From: Sphingomonas aurea
Lineage (GTDB): Bacteria > Pseudomonadota > Alphaproteobacteria > Sphingomonadales > Sphingomonadaceae
Assembly (NCBI RefSeq): GCF_030678875.1
Contig: NZ_JAUUDS010000006.1
Span: forward strand, 124,001 to 188,000
Length of the DNA: 64,000 bases
Reading direction: 5' to 3'
Shown: positions 52,828 to 62,436 of the stretch, in pieces
How the letters are laid out: each line of letters begins with the position of its first letter
How positions within the stretch are numbered: the stretch's first letter is position 1
Position numbers and translations under genes: made by a program
The notes under the pieces: generated by a model
Databases searched by the model: none
The model's input: only the letters and a program-made list of their open reading frames with translations
What the model was told of the DNA's origin: nothing

Positions 52828-53120
52828 CTAGTCCATCGTAAATCCGGCCGGAAGCGGCGGCATCTCGTCCACCTTAAAGCCTTCAGGTAGCGCGGGGAGT
52901 GACCGCCGCAGACGCTTGGGCTGCTTCGCTGGCGCACCGAACAGATACTCCTTCGCTTCCTTGCGCGCCGCTTTCATCAGCCCGCTAACCGCATCCTGCT
53001 TGTCCTCGTCGGACATGCTGCGCCAATCACCGGTCTGCACCAGCTCGTCCAAGCGAGGCTTGGCGATCTTGCCCGTGAATTCCTGATACCGATCATACTC
53101 CACGTCGGTCAGCTGCGCGG
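52828..53120 (-). pseudogene. 3' remnant of a phage-type virion/polyvalent protein, copy 2
   Basis: About 95 codons remain. AAQLTDVEYDRYQEFTGKIAKP ... WRSMSDEDKQDAVSGLMKAARKEAKEYLF is followed by the proline-rich tail ALPEGFKVDEMPPLPAGFTMD and a stop. The helical part has the look of C-terminal regions of large phage internal or tape-like proteins. Upstream of about 53115 the frame runs into the antisense of a different gene fragment, so the 5' part is missing. Its tail is homologous to 51320-51410. Confidence 0.6.
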
Positions 53121-53280
53121 CGACTTTCGCATGTTCCGCACCGACCGGCTCGGCGACGTCACCTTCCTCGACGAACGCTATCCCGAACGCCGCGCCGTGC
53201 TGCGCCGCCGCTGGCTGGCGATGATGGCGGAGCATCGGGCGACGGTCGAGGGCATCGCAGGGGCGCCCTCGACCGGATAA
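53113..53280 (+). pseudogene. 3' stump of a WYL-domain regulator
   Basis: In this frame the DNA reads [38 protein letters not shown] ... APSTG and stops at 53280. RGDFRxFRxDRI followed by a DERFPxRR-like segment is the usual C-terminal end of YafY/WYL transcriptional regulators. The winged helix and the WYL motif are absent; the sequence to the left belongs to the phage-type remnant. The GC content returns to the core level here, so the junction near 53113 marks the edge of the inserted segment. Confidence 0.65.
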
Positions 53281-53290
53281 CGTCCCGGCG

Positions 53291-54391
53291 TCAGGCCGCC
53301 TCGAACGGCAGGTCCAGCGCCTCGGCGACGGCGGCGTGGCGGATCTTGCCGCCCGACACGTTCAGGCCGTTGGCCAGGTGCGGGTCGGCCTTCATCGCCG
53401 CCTCGGCCCCCAGATTGGCCAGCTTCAGCGCGAAGGGCAAAGTCGCGTTGTTGAGCGCGAAGGTGCTGGTCCGCGCCACCGCGCCCGGCATGTTGGCGAC
53501 GCAATACTGGATCACGCCGTCGACCTCGAACACCGGGTCCTCGTGCGTGGTCGGGCGCGACGTCTCGAAACAGCCGCCCTGGTCGATCGCGATGTCGACC
53601 ATCACCGCGCCGCGCTTCATCGTGCCGATCATCTCGCGCGTGACCAGCTTGGGCGCGGCGGCACCGGGGACCAGCACCGCGCCGATCACCAGATGCGCGT
53701 TCTTCACCGCCGCCGCGATCGCCGCCTTCGACGCGTAGGCGGTCTTGATCTGGCTGGAGAAGAACATGTCCAGCTCGGCCAGCCGGTCGTTGTTGATGTC
53801 GTAGATGGTCACGTCGGCGCGCATGCCGACCGCCATCTGCGCGGCATTGATGCCGCTGACGCCGCCGCCCAGGATCGCGACCTTGGCCGGCGCGACGCCG
53901 GGCACGCCACCCAACAGGATGCCGCGACCGCCCTGCTCCTTCTCCAGATAATGCGCGCCGACCTGCACCGACATGCGCCCCGCCACCTCGCTCATCGGCT
54001 TCAGCAGCGGCAGGCCGCCGCGCGGCGCGGTCACCGTCTCGTACGCGATGCAGGTCGCGCCCGACTTCATCAGCCCCTCGGCCTGCGGCTTGTCGGCGGC
54101 GAGGTGGAGATAGGTGAATAGCAGGTGGCGCGGCTCGAGCATCGCGACCTCCTGCGGCTGCGGCTCCTTGACCTTCACGATCATGTCGGCGGCCTTGAAC
54201 ACCTCGGCAGCGGTCGACAGGATCGTGGCGCCGGCGGCGACATAGTCCTCGTCGGAGAAGTCGATGCCCATGCCCGCCCCGGTCTGGACGACCACCTCAT
54301 GCCCCGCGGCGACCAGTTCGGTCACCGACGGCGGGGTCAGCCCGACGCGATACTCGTGATTCTTGATCTCCTTCGGAACACCGACCTTCAT
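53291..54391 (-). CDS. ald: Alanine dehydrogenase
   Basis: Ald interconverts L-alanine and pyruvate plus ammonium with NAD. At 366 residues it is slightly shorter than the usual 371. [18 protein letters not shown] with the active-site Lys/Arg, [13 protein letters not shown] with the catalytic His near 96, and the NAD fold [28 protein letters not shown] are present. [18 protein letters not shown] and [14 protein letters not shown] complete it. An Lrp-type regulator diverges from the 99-base spacer and probably controls it. Confidence 0.97.
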   Translation of the reverse strand: MKVGVPKEIKNHEYRVGLTPPSVTELVAAGHEVVVQTGAGMGIDFSDEDYVAAGATILSTAAEVFKAADMIVKVKEPQPQEVAMLEPRHLLFTYLHLAADKPQAEGLMKSGATCIAYETVTAPRGGLPLLKPMSEVAGRMSVQVGAHYLEKEQGGRGILLGGVPGVAPAKVAILGGGVSGINAAQMAVGMRADVTIYDINNDRLAELDMFFSSQIKTAYASKAAIAAAVKNAHLVIGAVLVPGAAAPKLVTREMIGTMKRGAVMVDIAIDQGGCFETSRPTTHEDPVFEVDGVIQYCVANMPGAVARTSTFALNNATLPFALKLANLGAEAAMKADPHLANGLNVSGGKIRHAAVAEALDLPFEAA

Positions 54392-54490
54392 GCAACCCTC
54401 CTAGATTATGGCGGGAGAATAGCTCCGATCGGGCGGGAAGTGTGTGCGATCACGTCTTGCCCATTGCCACAAGGCGAGAGATAATCCCGC

Positions 54491-54958
54491 ATGACGGTCG
54501 ATCAGCGGGACGAGATACTGGACGCGTTCGACACGCGCATCCTCGACCAGCTGGCGTCGGACTCGGACCTGACCAGCGCCGCGCTCGGCGAGCGGGTCGG
54601 CCTGTCGCCGAGCGCCGCGCACCGGCGGCTGGGGCAGTTGCGCGAGCGCGGCTATATCACCGGCTTCCGCGCCGTCCTGTCGAAGGCGGCACGCGGCCAT
54701 CCGGGATCGGTGCTGGTCAACGTCACGCTGCGCGACCAGACCGAGCAGACCATGGCCGCGTTCGAGCGCTGCATCGTCGAGTGTCCCGAGGTGCGCGAGT
54801 GCTTCCTGATGAGCGGCGAGGCCGACTATCTCCTCCACGTCGAGATCCGCCGCGACGACACGTTCGAGCGCGTCCATCGCGAAACCTTGTCGCGCCTGCC
54901 CGGCGTCACCCGCCTCGCCTCCCATTTCGTGATCCGCGAGGTCGTGCGCCGCGACTAA
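54491..54958 (+). CDS. Lrp/AsnC-family regulator
   Basis: A 155-residue regulator. The winged-helix (DAFDTRILDQLASDSDLTSAALGERVGLSPSAAHRRLGQLRERGYITGFRAVLS) is followed by a RAM/effector domain (ECFLMSGEADYLLHVEIRRDDTFERVHRETLSRLPGV). It is divergent from ald, a common pairing in which the regulator activates ald in response to alanine. The spacer holds an imperfect TTGCCCATTGCCACAAGGCGA inverted repeat that may be its site. Confidence 0.92.
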   Translation: MTVDQRDEILDAFDTRILDQLASDSDLTSAALGERVGLSPSAAHRRLGQLRERGYITGFRAVLSKAARGHPGSVLVNVTLRDQTEQTMAAFERCIVECPEVRECFLMSGEADYLLHVEIRRDDTFERVHRETLSRLPGVTRLASHFVIREVVRRD

Positions 54959-54989
54959 ACACCGATCACCGCTTGCGACATCGCACCTA

Positions 54990-55000
54990 TTGTCCTACAA
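54990..55000. promoter_or_regulatory. FadR-type operator candidate before dgoK
   Basis: TTGTCCTACAA (within the palindrome ATTGTCCTACAAT) fits the FadR-subfamily pattern TnGTnnnACnA. It is 64 bases before the dgoK start and is nearly identical to the site at 60707. Confidence 0.6.
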
Positions 55001-55063
55001 TTTCGCCATGATCGGGAGAGTCAGCGGCACGCCCCTCGGCCGGGCGACGGGCATGGTGCGCGC

Positions 55064-55948
55064 ATGAGCCGCGGCGCCTATCTCGCGCTCGACTGGGGCA
55101 CCACCAACCGTCGCGCCTATCTGATGGCCGATGATGGCGCGATGCTGGACACGATGCGCGACGACCGCGGCGTGCTGGCGGTGGGGCGCGAGGAGTATCC
55201 GGCGGAGCTGGAGGCATTGCGCGCGCGCTACGGCGACCTGCCGGTGATCGCCGCCGGCATGGTCGGCTCGACTCGCGGCTGGCACGAGGCGCCCTATGTC
55301 GCCGCGCCCGTCGATGCCGCCGGACTCGCCGCGGCGGCGCTGGTGCTGGACGATCAACGCTTCACCATCGTCCCCGGCGTCTCGCTGCTGACCGACACCC
55401 GCGCCGACGTGATGCGCGGTGAGGAGGTGCAGGTGCTAGGCGCCGTCGCCGCCGGCCTCGCGCCCGCCGACGCTCTGTTCTGCCAGCCCGGCACCCACAA
55501 CAAGTGGGTGCGGACGGAAGCCGGCCGGATCACCGGCTTCGCCACCGCGATGACCGGCGAGCTGTTCGCGCTGCTCCGCGACCATGGCATCCTCGCCGGC
55601 ATGCTCGGCGGGTCGGTCGCGGACGGCCCCGCCTTCCGCGACGGGCTGGCGCGCGGCGCCGGTGCCGCCGACCTGACCGTCGCGCTGTTCGAGGTGCGTG
55701 CCGGCGTGCTGCTCGGTCGCCGCGCAGCCGAGGACGCCGCCGCCTATGCCAGCGGCATCCTGATCGGCGCCGATGTCGGTTCGCAAGGGGCGGGGGGTGC
55801 GATCGGCACCGTCCACCTGCTCGCCGACGGCAACCTCGCCGATCTCTACGCCGCCGCCATCGCCGCGCTGGGCGGGACGGCGGTTCGGGTCGACAGCCAC
55901 GCCGCCTTCCTGGCGGGCATCCATCACCTTCGGGAGCTGATCTCTTGA
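55064..55948 (+). CDS. dgoK: 2-dehydro-3-deoxygalactonokinase
   Basis: DgoK phosphorylates 2-keto-3-deoxygalactonate at O6 in the De Ley-Doudoroff galactose route. At 294 residues it has the [14 protein letters not shown] phosphate-binding loop, [29 protein letters not shown] and [14 protein letters not shown] family blocks. It starts an operon with dgoA and a Gfo/Idh dehydrogenase, each with a stop/start overlap. A FadR-type site lies upstream. Confidence 0.95.
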   Translation: MSRGAYLALDWGTTNRRAYLMADDGAMLDTMRDDRGVLAVGREEYPAELEALRARYGDLPVIAAGMVGSTRGWHEAPYVAAPVDAAGLAAAALVLDDQRFTIVPGVSLLTDTRADVMRGEEVQVLGAVAAGLAPADALFCQPGTHNKWVRTEAGRITGFATAMTGELFALLRDHGILAGMLGGSVADGPAFRDGLARGAGAADLTVALFEVRAGVLLGRRAAEDAAAYASGILIGADVGSQGAGGAIGTVHLLADGNLADLYAAAIAALGGTAVRVDSHAAFLAGIHHLRELIS

Positions 55949-56601
55949 CCGAGTCCAATACCGACCGCGGGGGCGCGTTGCTCCGGCGGTTCGACGAGGC
56001 GTTCGCCGCCTGCCCGCTGGTCGCGATCCTGCGCGGCATCACCCCGGCCGAGGCGGAGCCGGTCGCTGTCGCGCTGGTCGAGGCGGGCTTTACCCTGATC
56101 GAGGTGCCGCTGAACTCACCCGATCCCTATGACAGCATCGCCCGCATGGTCGCCGCGGTCGGCGAGCGGGCGATGATCGGTGCCGGCACGGTGCTGACCA
56201 CCGCGCAGATCGAGCAGGTCCAAGCCGCCGGCGGCACGCTGATCGTCTCGCCCAACACCGACACCACCGTGATCGCGGCGAGCGCCGCTGCCGGGCTCGT
56301 CTCGCTGCCGGGCTATTTCACCCCCAGCGAAGGATTCGCTGCGCTGAAGGCGGGTGCCCACGCGCTGAAGCTCTTCCCGGCGGACGGCACCACCCCGGCG
56401 ATGCTGAAGGCGCAGCGCGCCGTGCTGCCCAAGACCGTGAAGGTCCTGGCGGTCGGCGGCGTCTCGCCCGAGACGATCCCGGCGTGGCGCGCGGCGGGCG
56501 CCGACGGCTATGGCCTCGGCTCCAACCTCTACAAGCCCGGCAAGCCCGCCGCCGATGTCGGCCGCGATGCCGCCGCCTTCGTCCAGGCGGTGCGCGCATG
56601 A
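55945..56601 (+). CDS. dgoA: 2-dehydro-3-deoxy-6-phosphogalactonate aldolase
   Basis: A 218-residue class I KDPG/KDPGal aldolase. [14 protein letters not shown] with the catalytic Glu, [40 protein letters not shown] and the Schiff-base Lys in [10 protein letters not shown] are conserved. It cleaves the DgoK product to pyruvate and glyceraldehyde 3-phosphate. The start is TTG, overlapping the dgoK stop. EVPLNSP rather than the usual KDPG-aldolase EVTLRT favours the galactonate enzyme. Confidence 0.94.
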   Translation: MTESNTDRGGALLRRFDEAFAACPLVAILRGITPAEAEPVAVALVEAGFTLIEVPLNSPDPYDSIARMVAAVGERAMIGAGTVLTTAQIEQVQAAGGTLIVSPNTDTTVIAASAAAGLVSLPGYFTPSEGFAALKAGAHALKLFPADGTTPAMLKAQRAVLPKTVKVLAVGGVSPETIPAWRAAGADGYGLGSNLYKPGKPAADVGRDAAAFVQAVRA

Positions 56602-57539
56602 CCGCCCCCATCCGTCTCGCCGTCATCGGCATGGGCAAGATCGCCAACGACCAGCATCTGCCCGCGATCGCCGCCAACCCCGATTTCGATCTTGTCGCCA
56701 CGGTCAGCCGCAGCGGCGAGCCTGTCGGCGACCTGCCGCTGTTCCCCAATATCGACGCGCTGATCGCCAGCGGCCCGGTGGTCGATGCGGTCGCGCTCTG
56801 CACCCCGCCCCAGGTCCGCCGCGCCATCGCCGCAACGGCGCTGGCGCAAGGGTGGCACGTCTTCCTCGAGAAGCCGCCCGGCGCGACGCTGGCCGAGGTG
56901 GTGACGCTGGAGAATGCCGCGCAGGCGGCCGGCGCCAGCCTGTTCGCCAGCTGGCACTCGCGCTACGCGCACGGCGTCGAGCCGGCGCGCGCGTGGCTGG
57001 CGGCACGCACCATCCAGCGCGTCACCGTGACCTGGCGCGAGGACGTGCGCGTCTGGCATCCGGGGCAGGAGTGGATCTGGGCGGCGGGCGGCTTCGGCGT
57101 GTTCGATCCCGGGATCAACGCGCTGTCGATCGTCACCCGTATCCTGCCGCGCCCCTTCTTCCTTGAGGATGCGGTGCTCGACGTACCCGCCAACCGCCAG
57201 GCGCCGATCGCCGCGCGGCTGAACTTCCGCGACGATGCCGGCGTGCCGATCGCCGCCGATTTCGACTGGCGGCAGGAAGGGCCGCAGCACTGGGACATCG
57301 TCGTCGAGACCGACCAGGGCATTTTGCGGCTGGCCGATGGCGGCGCCACCCTGACGCTGCCGACCGGGGAGACGCCGACCCAGGCGGACGGGCTGCACGG
57401 CGAATATCCCGGCCTCTACGCCCGCTTCGCCGAGGTGATCCGTGCCGGGACCAGCGATGTCGACGTCGCCCCGCTGCGCCACGTCGCCGACGCCTTCCTG
57501 CGCGGAAAGCGCGAGACTGTGGAGCCGTTCGTCGAGTGA
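56598..57539 (+). CDS. Gfo/Idh/MocA sugar dehydrogenase (galactose/arabinose 1-dehydrogenase)
   Basis: A 313-residue NAD(P)-dependent oxidoreductase. [19 protein letters not shown] starts the Rossmann fold, [13 protein letters not shown] has the EKP catalytic Lys, and [21 protein letters not shown] residues ([14 protein letters not shown]) and [12 protein letters not shown] match D-galactose and L-arabinose 1-dehydrogenases. It would oxidise the sugar to its lactone. This fits both the galactose genes before it and the arabinose genes at 59-63 kb. It overlaps dgoA (ATGA). Confidence 0.88.
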   Translation: MTAPIRLAVIGMGKIANDQHLPAIAANPDFDLVATVSRSGEPVGDLPLFPNIDALIASGPVVDAVALCTPPQVRRAIAATALAQGWHVFLEKPPGATLAEVVTLENAAQAAGASLFASWHSRYAHGVEPARAWLAARTIQRVTVTWREDVRVWHPGQEWIWAAGGFGVFDPGINALSIVTRILPRPFFLEDAVLDVPANRQAPIAARLNFRDDAGVPIAADFDWRQEGPQHWDIVVETDQGILRLADGGATLTLPTGETPTQADGLHGEYPGLYARFAEVIRAGTSDVDVAPLRHVADAFLRGKRETVEPFVE

Positions 57540-57546
57540 ATGAAAC

Positions 57547-57679
57547 CTTCCCCTGCAAGGGGAGGGGATCGCCGCGAAGCGATGGTGGAGGGGTGTCGCG
57601 GCGAGCGAGGCTCGGACCGGCCGCCGGTGACACCCCTCCGTCATGGCTGCGCCATGCCACCTCCCCTTGCAGGGGAGGA
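57547..57679. repeat. Palindromic repeat, family C copy 2
   Basis: Outer arms CTTCCCCTGCAAGGGGAGG and CTCCCCTTGCAGGGGAGG bracket GGAGGGGTGTC/GACACCCCTCC inner arms and CGCCGCGAAGCG and TGGCTGCGCCA hairpins. It lies between convergent genes, as does copy 1. Confidence 0.85.
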
Positions 57680-57687
57680 TCAGGGAG

Positions 57688-59028
57688 CTATCGGATCACC
57701 CACTCCCACAACGCCGCCGGCCCCTCGAACGTCGCACGCAGGTACCGCGCCCTGACCGGGTGCCGCACCTGGATCGGTGAACCTTGGGCCGTGGCCATCG
57801 CCGCGACCGGCCGCCACTGGCGCCCGTCGTCCGAAGCATCGACCGCGAACCGATAGCCCTTCGTCGCAAACTCCGGCCGCAGCTCGCTCTCGCGCAGCTG
57901 CCGTACCTGTCCAAGGTCGGCGACCAGCGCCGGCCGCTCGCCCGATCCACGCCACAGCGTCGCGTAATTGTCGTCCGCCGCCGACGCGCCCTCGCCTACC
58001 GGCATCCAGCGCAACCCCGCCTGGCGCTGGGCCGCGAAGCCGTTCACGGCACTGCCATGGCTCGGCACGACGCGCGCGATGGTGCCGTCGGCGTTGATCG
58101 TCAGCGGGTCCACCGCGATCTGGCGCAGCACCTCATCGCCACTCCGCGGCCAGGGCAGCGCCTGCCGGTGGTAGAGGATGTACGGCTGCCCGCCCGAGCG
58201 GAACACCGCATGGTGGCCAGGACTGACCACATCGCGCTTCGCGTCGGTCGACAGGATCGGGCTGCCCGGCCCGGCCCGGAACGGCCCCAGCGGCGAATCG
58301 CCGATGGCGTAGTTTACGCGGTAGCTGTCCTCGGTCGTCTTGCCGTCGCTGAAGGTCAGGAGGTAGTGCGCGCCCGATCGGACCATGAACGGCCCCTCGA
58401 AATAGCCGGGCGGCGTCACGTCGCGCGGCACGCCGTCAAACGTCACCATGTCGGGCTTCAGCTTCACCGCGAAGCAGTGGCCGTTGGTCCAGTTCCAGCC
58501 CGATCCCCAGTAGAGATAGGCCTGGCCGTCCGCGTCGACGAACGCCTCTGCGTCGATCATGTGGTATGCCGGGGCGAACGCCTTGGCGATCAGCGGCTTG
58601 CCGCCGTTCGCGTCGCGCCACGGCCCGGCCGGTGCCGGCGCGGTGCCGACCCACACCTCGTTCCCGACCGAGACGTACATGTACCAGCGGCCGTTCGCCG
58701 CCTTGACCACCGATGGCGCCCAGACCTTGGCATCGCCAGAGGTCGGGCTGGTCGCCGCCGCCTTGGTCGGCCATTCCGGCGCCGAGAAGGTCCAGTCGCG
58801 CCCGTTGGTCGAGGTCCACAGCCCCAGCCGGTCGTCACCCCACGGGTCGATCGTCGCGAAGATGTACCAGCGCCCGTCATCATGGACGATCGACGGGTCG
58901 GCGAAATAGCCGGGGATCAGCGGATTGCGGTCCCCGCGCTGGTCCCAGCGCGGGGTCGGCGCCTCGGCCGCGACCGCCAGGGTCGCTGCCGAGGCCATCG
59001 CCGCCGCGACGACGCCTGCGCGGATCAC
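57688..59028 (-). CDS. Secreted GH43-family arabinan/xylan hydrolase
   Basis: A 446-residue protein with a signal peptide ([23 protein letters not shown]). The five-bladed propeller has YFADPSIV (Asp44, base), KVWAPSVV (pKa-modulating Asp) and YFEGPFM (catalytic Glu). A C-terminal F5/8-type C (discoidin-like) module, from about residue 345, probably binds polysaccharide (LVADLGQVRQL, RYLRATFEG). GH43 enzymes act on arabinan or arabinoxylan; the neighbouring GH51 supports arabinan. GTG 59028 overlaps the GH51 stop (GTGA). Confidence 0.9.
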   Translation of the reverse strand: MIRAGVVAAAMASAATLAVAAEAPTPRWDQRGDRNPLIPGYFADPSIVHDDGRWYIFATIDPWGDDRLGLWTSTNGRDWTFSAPEWPTKAAATSPTSGDAKVWAPSVVKAANGRWYMYVSVGNEVWVGTAPAPAGPWRDANGGKPLIAKAFAPAYHMIDAEAFVDADGQAYLYWGSGWNWTNGHCFAVKLKPDMVTFDGVPRDVTPPGYFEGPFMVRSGAHYLLTFSDGKTTEDSYRVNYAIGDSPLGPFRAGPGSPILSTDAKRDVVSPGHHAVFRSGGQPYILYHRQALPWPRSGDEVLRQIAVDPLTINADGTIARVVPSHGSAVNGFAAQRQAGLRWMPVGEGASAADDNYATLWRGSGERPALVADLGQVRQLRESELRPEFATKGYRFAVDASDDGRQWRPVAAMATAQGSPIQVRHPVRARYLRATFEGPAALWEWVIR

Positions 59029-60566
59029 TTGATGTCGAGCATCACGATCGACTTGGCCGGCAGCGTCACCGTCAGCGTGCCCGCCGCCAGCGTCGCCCCG
59101 GTGAACGCCGCCGGCTTCACCGTGTCGGGCGCGTCGAAGGTGTTGTGCGCGTCCATCGCCTGCGCAGTCAGGATGCGGCCGGTCACGCCAGCACCGGTCA
59201 CCCCGTCCAGCTTCACCGTCACCGTCGTCGGGCGATTGGGATCGACGTTGGTCAGGCCCAGATGGACCGCCCCGTCGGTGCCGCGCACCGCGCTGGCGCT
59301 GACCGCCTTCAGCGTCCACTCGTTCTTGTTGTACCAGCGCGACTGCACCTCGACCGGCAGGACGATGCCGTCCTGATAGTCCTTGTACAGGTCGAACACC
59401 CAATAGGTCGGGGTCTTCACCATGCGGTTGCCGTCGGTCAGCATCATCGCCTGCAGCACGTTGACCATCTGCGCGATGTTGGCGCCGCGCAGGCGATCGG
59501 TGTGGCGCGCGAAGATGTCGAAGTTCAGGCTGGCGACCATCGCGTCGCGCAAGCTGTTCTGCTGGTACAGGAAGCCCGGATGGCTGCCCGGCTCCTGATC
59601 GTACCAGGTGCCCCACTCGTCGACGAACATCGCGACCCGCTTCTGCGGATCATGCTTGTCCATACGCTGGGCGTGCTTGGTGATATACTCGTCCATCTTC
59701 AACGTCTTGGCGAGCGTGCGCGCCCACTGATCCTCGTCGAAGCCGGTCGCCGACCCCTTGTGACCCCAGTCATACGGGATGGTGTAGTAATGCACGCCGA
59801 TCGCGTCGAAATGACCGCCCGCATCGCGCATCATCACGTCGGTCCAGTTATAGTCGTCGGCGTTGGCGCCGCTTGCGACCTTCATCACCTGCTGACCCGC
59901 CGGCATCTTGACGAAGGTGCTGTAGCGGCGCGTCTCGTTGGCGGCATATTCGGGCTGCATGTTGCCGCCGCAGCCCCACAATTCGTTGCCCAGCCCGAAC
60001 AGCGGCAGCTTCCACGGCGTCTTGCGTCCGTTCGCCGCACGCTCCTTGGCCAGGCTCGATCCGGTCGGCGAGGTCATGTACTCGACCCACTCCGCCATCT
60101 CATAGGGCGGTGCATTGCCGAGATTGCCCGATACGTACGGCTCGGCGCCGACCATCTCCGAATAGTTCATGAACTCGTGGGTGCCGACCGCATTGTCCTC
60201 GGTCACGCCACCCCAATGGGTGTTGATCTTGACCTTGCGCGACTTGGGATCGCCGATCCCCTCGCGCCAGTGATATTCGTCGGCGAAGCAGCCGCCCGGC
60301 CAGCGGATCACCGGCACCCGGATCGCCTTCAGCGCGTCCAGCACGTCGCGGCGATAGCCGTTCACGTTCGGGATGCGGCTGTTCTTGCCGACCCAGATGC
60401 CTCCATAGATGCCGGTGCCCAGATGTTCGGCGAACTGGCCGAAGATGCGCTTGTCGAACTTGGGCGCCGGCCGGTCACCATGGACGGTGACAGTATCGGT
60501 CGTCTCCTGCGCCATGACGGGCGCCGCCGTCAGCAGCAGCGCGGCGGCAAGTATCTTCCTGAACAT
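59025..60566 (-). CDS. Secreted GH51 alpha-L-arabinofuranosidase
   Basis: A 513-residue enzyme with a signal peptide ([19 protein letters not shown]). [39 protein letters not shown] and the acid/base motif [11 protein letters not shown] (Glu195) are GH51 blocks; the nucleophile is in [11 protein letters not shown] near 325. A C-terminal beta-sandwich domain follows. It removes terminal arabinofuranose from arabinan side chains. ATG 60566 is preceded by GGAG. With GH43 it forms a leftward operon divergent from the arabinose catabolic genes. Confidence 0.95.
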   Translation of the reverse strand: MFRKILAAALLLTAAPVMAQETTDTVTVHGDRPAPKFDKRIFGQFAEHLGTGIYGGIWVGKNSRIPNVNGYRRDVLDALKAIRVPVIRWPGGCFADEYHWREGIGDPKSRKVKINTHWGGVTEDNAVGTHEFMNYSEMVGAEPYVSGNLGNAPPYEMAEWVEYMTSPTGSSLAKERAANGRKTPWKLPLFGLGNELWGCGGNMQPEYAANETRRYSTFVKMPAGQQVMKVASGANADDYNWTDVMMRDAGGHFDAIGVHYYTIPYDWGHKGSATGFDEDQWARTLAKTLKMDEYITKHAQRMDKHDPQKRVAMFVDEWGTWYDQEPGSHPGFLYQQNSLRDAMVASLNFDIFARHTDRLRGANIAQMVNVLQAMMLTDGNRMVKTPTYWVFDLYKDYQDGIVLPVEVQSRWYNKNEWTLKAVSASAVRGTDGAVHLGLTNVDPNRPTTVTVKLDGVTGAGVTGRILTAQAMDAHNTFDAPDTVKPAAFTGATLAAGTLTVTLPAKSIVMLDIK

Positions 60567-60706
60567 CAATGCTTCTCCGTGGCGTCGACAGGGCGCGCGG
60601 GTGGGATGGGACATGGAAATGCCGGGGCAGGCGAGCGGGGGGCGGTCGAAACGCGCAACGGCCTCATCCACAGTTCCCCTTCATACCGGCGCGTCGGGCG
60701 CGCTTC

Positions 60707-60717
60707 TTGTCCGACAA
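60707..60717. promoter_or_regulatory. FadR-type operator candidate in the divergent promoter region
   Basis: TTGTCCGACAA is a perfect 5-1-5 palindrome fitting TnGTnnnACnA. It lies in the 289-base spacer between the GH51 start (60566) and the dehydrogenase start (60856), so one site could serve both. The rest of the spacer shows no clear gene. Confidence 0.6.
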
Positions 60718-60855
60718 TATCTCGGATTTGGCGCTTTGCAAGGATGTTCTGACCGTTTTGTCACAAACGCCCCCTCTCGTGGTACTGCGCAACATACGAG
60801 GTTGCCAGCACCGCCCCCGGCTATTATGTCGGAGTTAATTGCTGAGAGGATTCAC

Positions 60856-62436
60856 ATGATCGACGGCTCGATTCTAGTCGGTGCGGAGATACGGCAGGCG
60901 ACGGCGCGCTTTACCTCTGTCAACCCCGCCACGGGGGAGACGCTGACCCCCGATTTCTCCTCTGCCGACGCATCCGCGGCGGCTGATGCCTGTGCGTTGG
61001 CGGCGGCGGCCTTCCCCGCCTATTCCGCCACCACGCCAGAGGATCGCGCCGCCTTTCTCGAGGCGATTGCCGAGCAGATCCTGGCCATCGGCGACGAGCT
61101 GATCGAGCGTGCCATGGCCGAGAGCGGCCTGCCCCGCGCCCGGCTGGAGGGTGAGCGCGGTCGCACCGTCGGCCAGCTGCGCCTGTTCGCCAGCGTGGTG
61201 CGCCAGGGCGACTGGCTCGACGCAACGATCGACCCGGCGCTGCCCGATCGCGCGCCGCTGCCCCGCCCCGACCTGCGCCGCGTCAACCTGGCGATCGGCC
61301 CGGTCGCGGTGTTCGGCGCGTCCAACTTCCCGCTCGCCTTCTCGGTCGCTGGCGGCGACACCGCCTCGGCGCTCGCCGCGGGCTGCCCCGTCGTGGTCAA
61401 GGGCCACCCGGCGCATCCCGGCACGGGTGAGCTGGTCGCCCGCGCGATCCGCGCCGCGGTCGACGCCTCTGGCCTGCCCGCCGGCGTCTTCTCCTACCTG
61501 CCGGGCGAAACCAACGCGCTGGGCGAGGCGATCGTCGCCGATCCGGCGATCAAGGCGGTCGGCTTCACCGGCTCGCGCGGCGGCGGCCTCGCCCTCGTCC
61601 GCATCGCCGCGGGCCGCGAGGAGCCGATCCCCGTCTATGCCGAGATGTCGAGCATCAACCCCGTGATCCTCTTCCCTGCCGCGCTGGAGGCACGGGGAGA
61701 GGCGATGGCGACCGCCTTCGTCCAGTCGCTGACCATGGGCGCCGGCCAGTTCTGCACCAATCCCGGCCTGGTGCTGGCGATCGGCTCGCCCGCGCTCGAC
61801 GCCTTCGTCACCGCCGCCGGCGCCGCACTGACCGACAGCCAGCCCGCCACCATGCTGACGCCGGGCATCCATTCCAGCTTCGAGCAGGGCGTCGACGCGC
61901 TGGCCGGGCACAACGCCGTCACCACCGTCGCGCGCGGTCGCGTCGGCGAGGGCGTGAACCAGGCGGTCGGCGCACTGTTCCAGGCGGACGCGGAGGCGTT
62001 CCTCGCCGACCGCGCGCTGGGCCACGAGGTGTTCGGATCGTCGGCGATCGTCGTCCGCTGCCGCGACATGGCCGAGATCGGCCGCGTCGTCGCCAGCCTG
62101 GAGGGGCAGCTGACCGCGACCTTCCAGATGGATGAGGGCGATCAGGACGACGCCCGCGCGCTCGTCCCCATCGTCGCCGCGCGCGTCGGCCGCATCCTGG
62201 CGAACGGCTGGCCGACCGGTGTCGAGGTCAGCCACGCCATGGTCCATGGCGGCCCCTTCCCGGCGACCAGCGACGGGCGCAGCACCTCGGTCGGCGCCGC
62301 TGCCATCTATCGCTTCCTGCGGCCCGTCTGCTTCCAGAACCTGCCCGATTCGCTGCTGCCGCCGGCGATCGCGGAGGCCAATCCCTGGGGCGTCGCCCGG
62401 CGCGTCGAGGGCCAGCGCGAAGGATCGCCGCGATGA
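60856..62436 (+). CDS. Alpha-ketoglutarate semialdehyde dehydrogenase
   Basis: A 526-residue aldehyde dehydrogenase. [43 protein letters not shown] is the NAD-binding block specific to 2,5-dioxovalerate (ketoglutarate semialdehyde) dehydrogenases; [19 protein letters not shown] and the catalytic Cys in [10 protein letters not shown] follow. It would give 2-oxoglutarate as the last step of the non-phosphorylative arabinose route. ATG 60856 is preceded by GAGAGGA. It overlaps the next gene (ATGA). Confidence 0.94.
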   Translation: MIDGSILVGAEIRQATARFTSVNPATGETLTPDFSSADASAAADACALAAAAFPAYSATTPEDRAAFLEAIAEQILAIGDELIERAMAESGLPRARLEGERGRTVGQLRLFASVVRQGDWLDATIDPALPDRAPLPRPDLRRVNLAIGPVAVFGASNFPLAFSVAGGDTASALAAGCPVVVKGHPAHPGTGELVARAIRAAVDASGLPAGVFSYLPGETNALGEAIVADPAIKAVGFTGSRGGGLALVRIAAGREEPIPVYAEMSSINPVILFPAALEARGEAMATAFVQSLTMGAGQFCTNPGLVLAIGSPALDAFVTAAGAALTDSQPATMLTPGIHSSFEQGVDALAGHNAVTTVARGRVGEGVNQAVGALFQADAEAFLADRALGHEVFGSSAIVVRCRDMAEIGRVVASLEGQLTATFQMDEGDQDDARALVPIVAARVGRILANGWPTGVEVSHAMVHGGPFPATSDGRSTSVGAAAIYRFLRPVCFQNLPDSLLPPAIAEANPWGVARRVEGQREGSPR

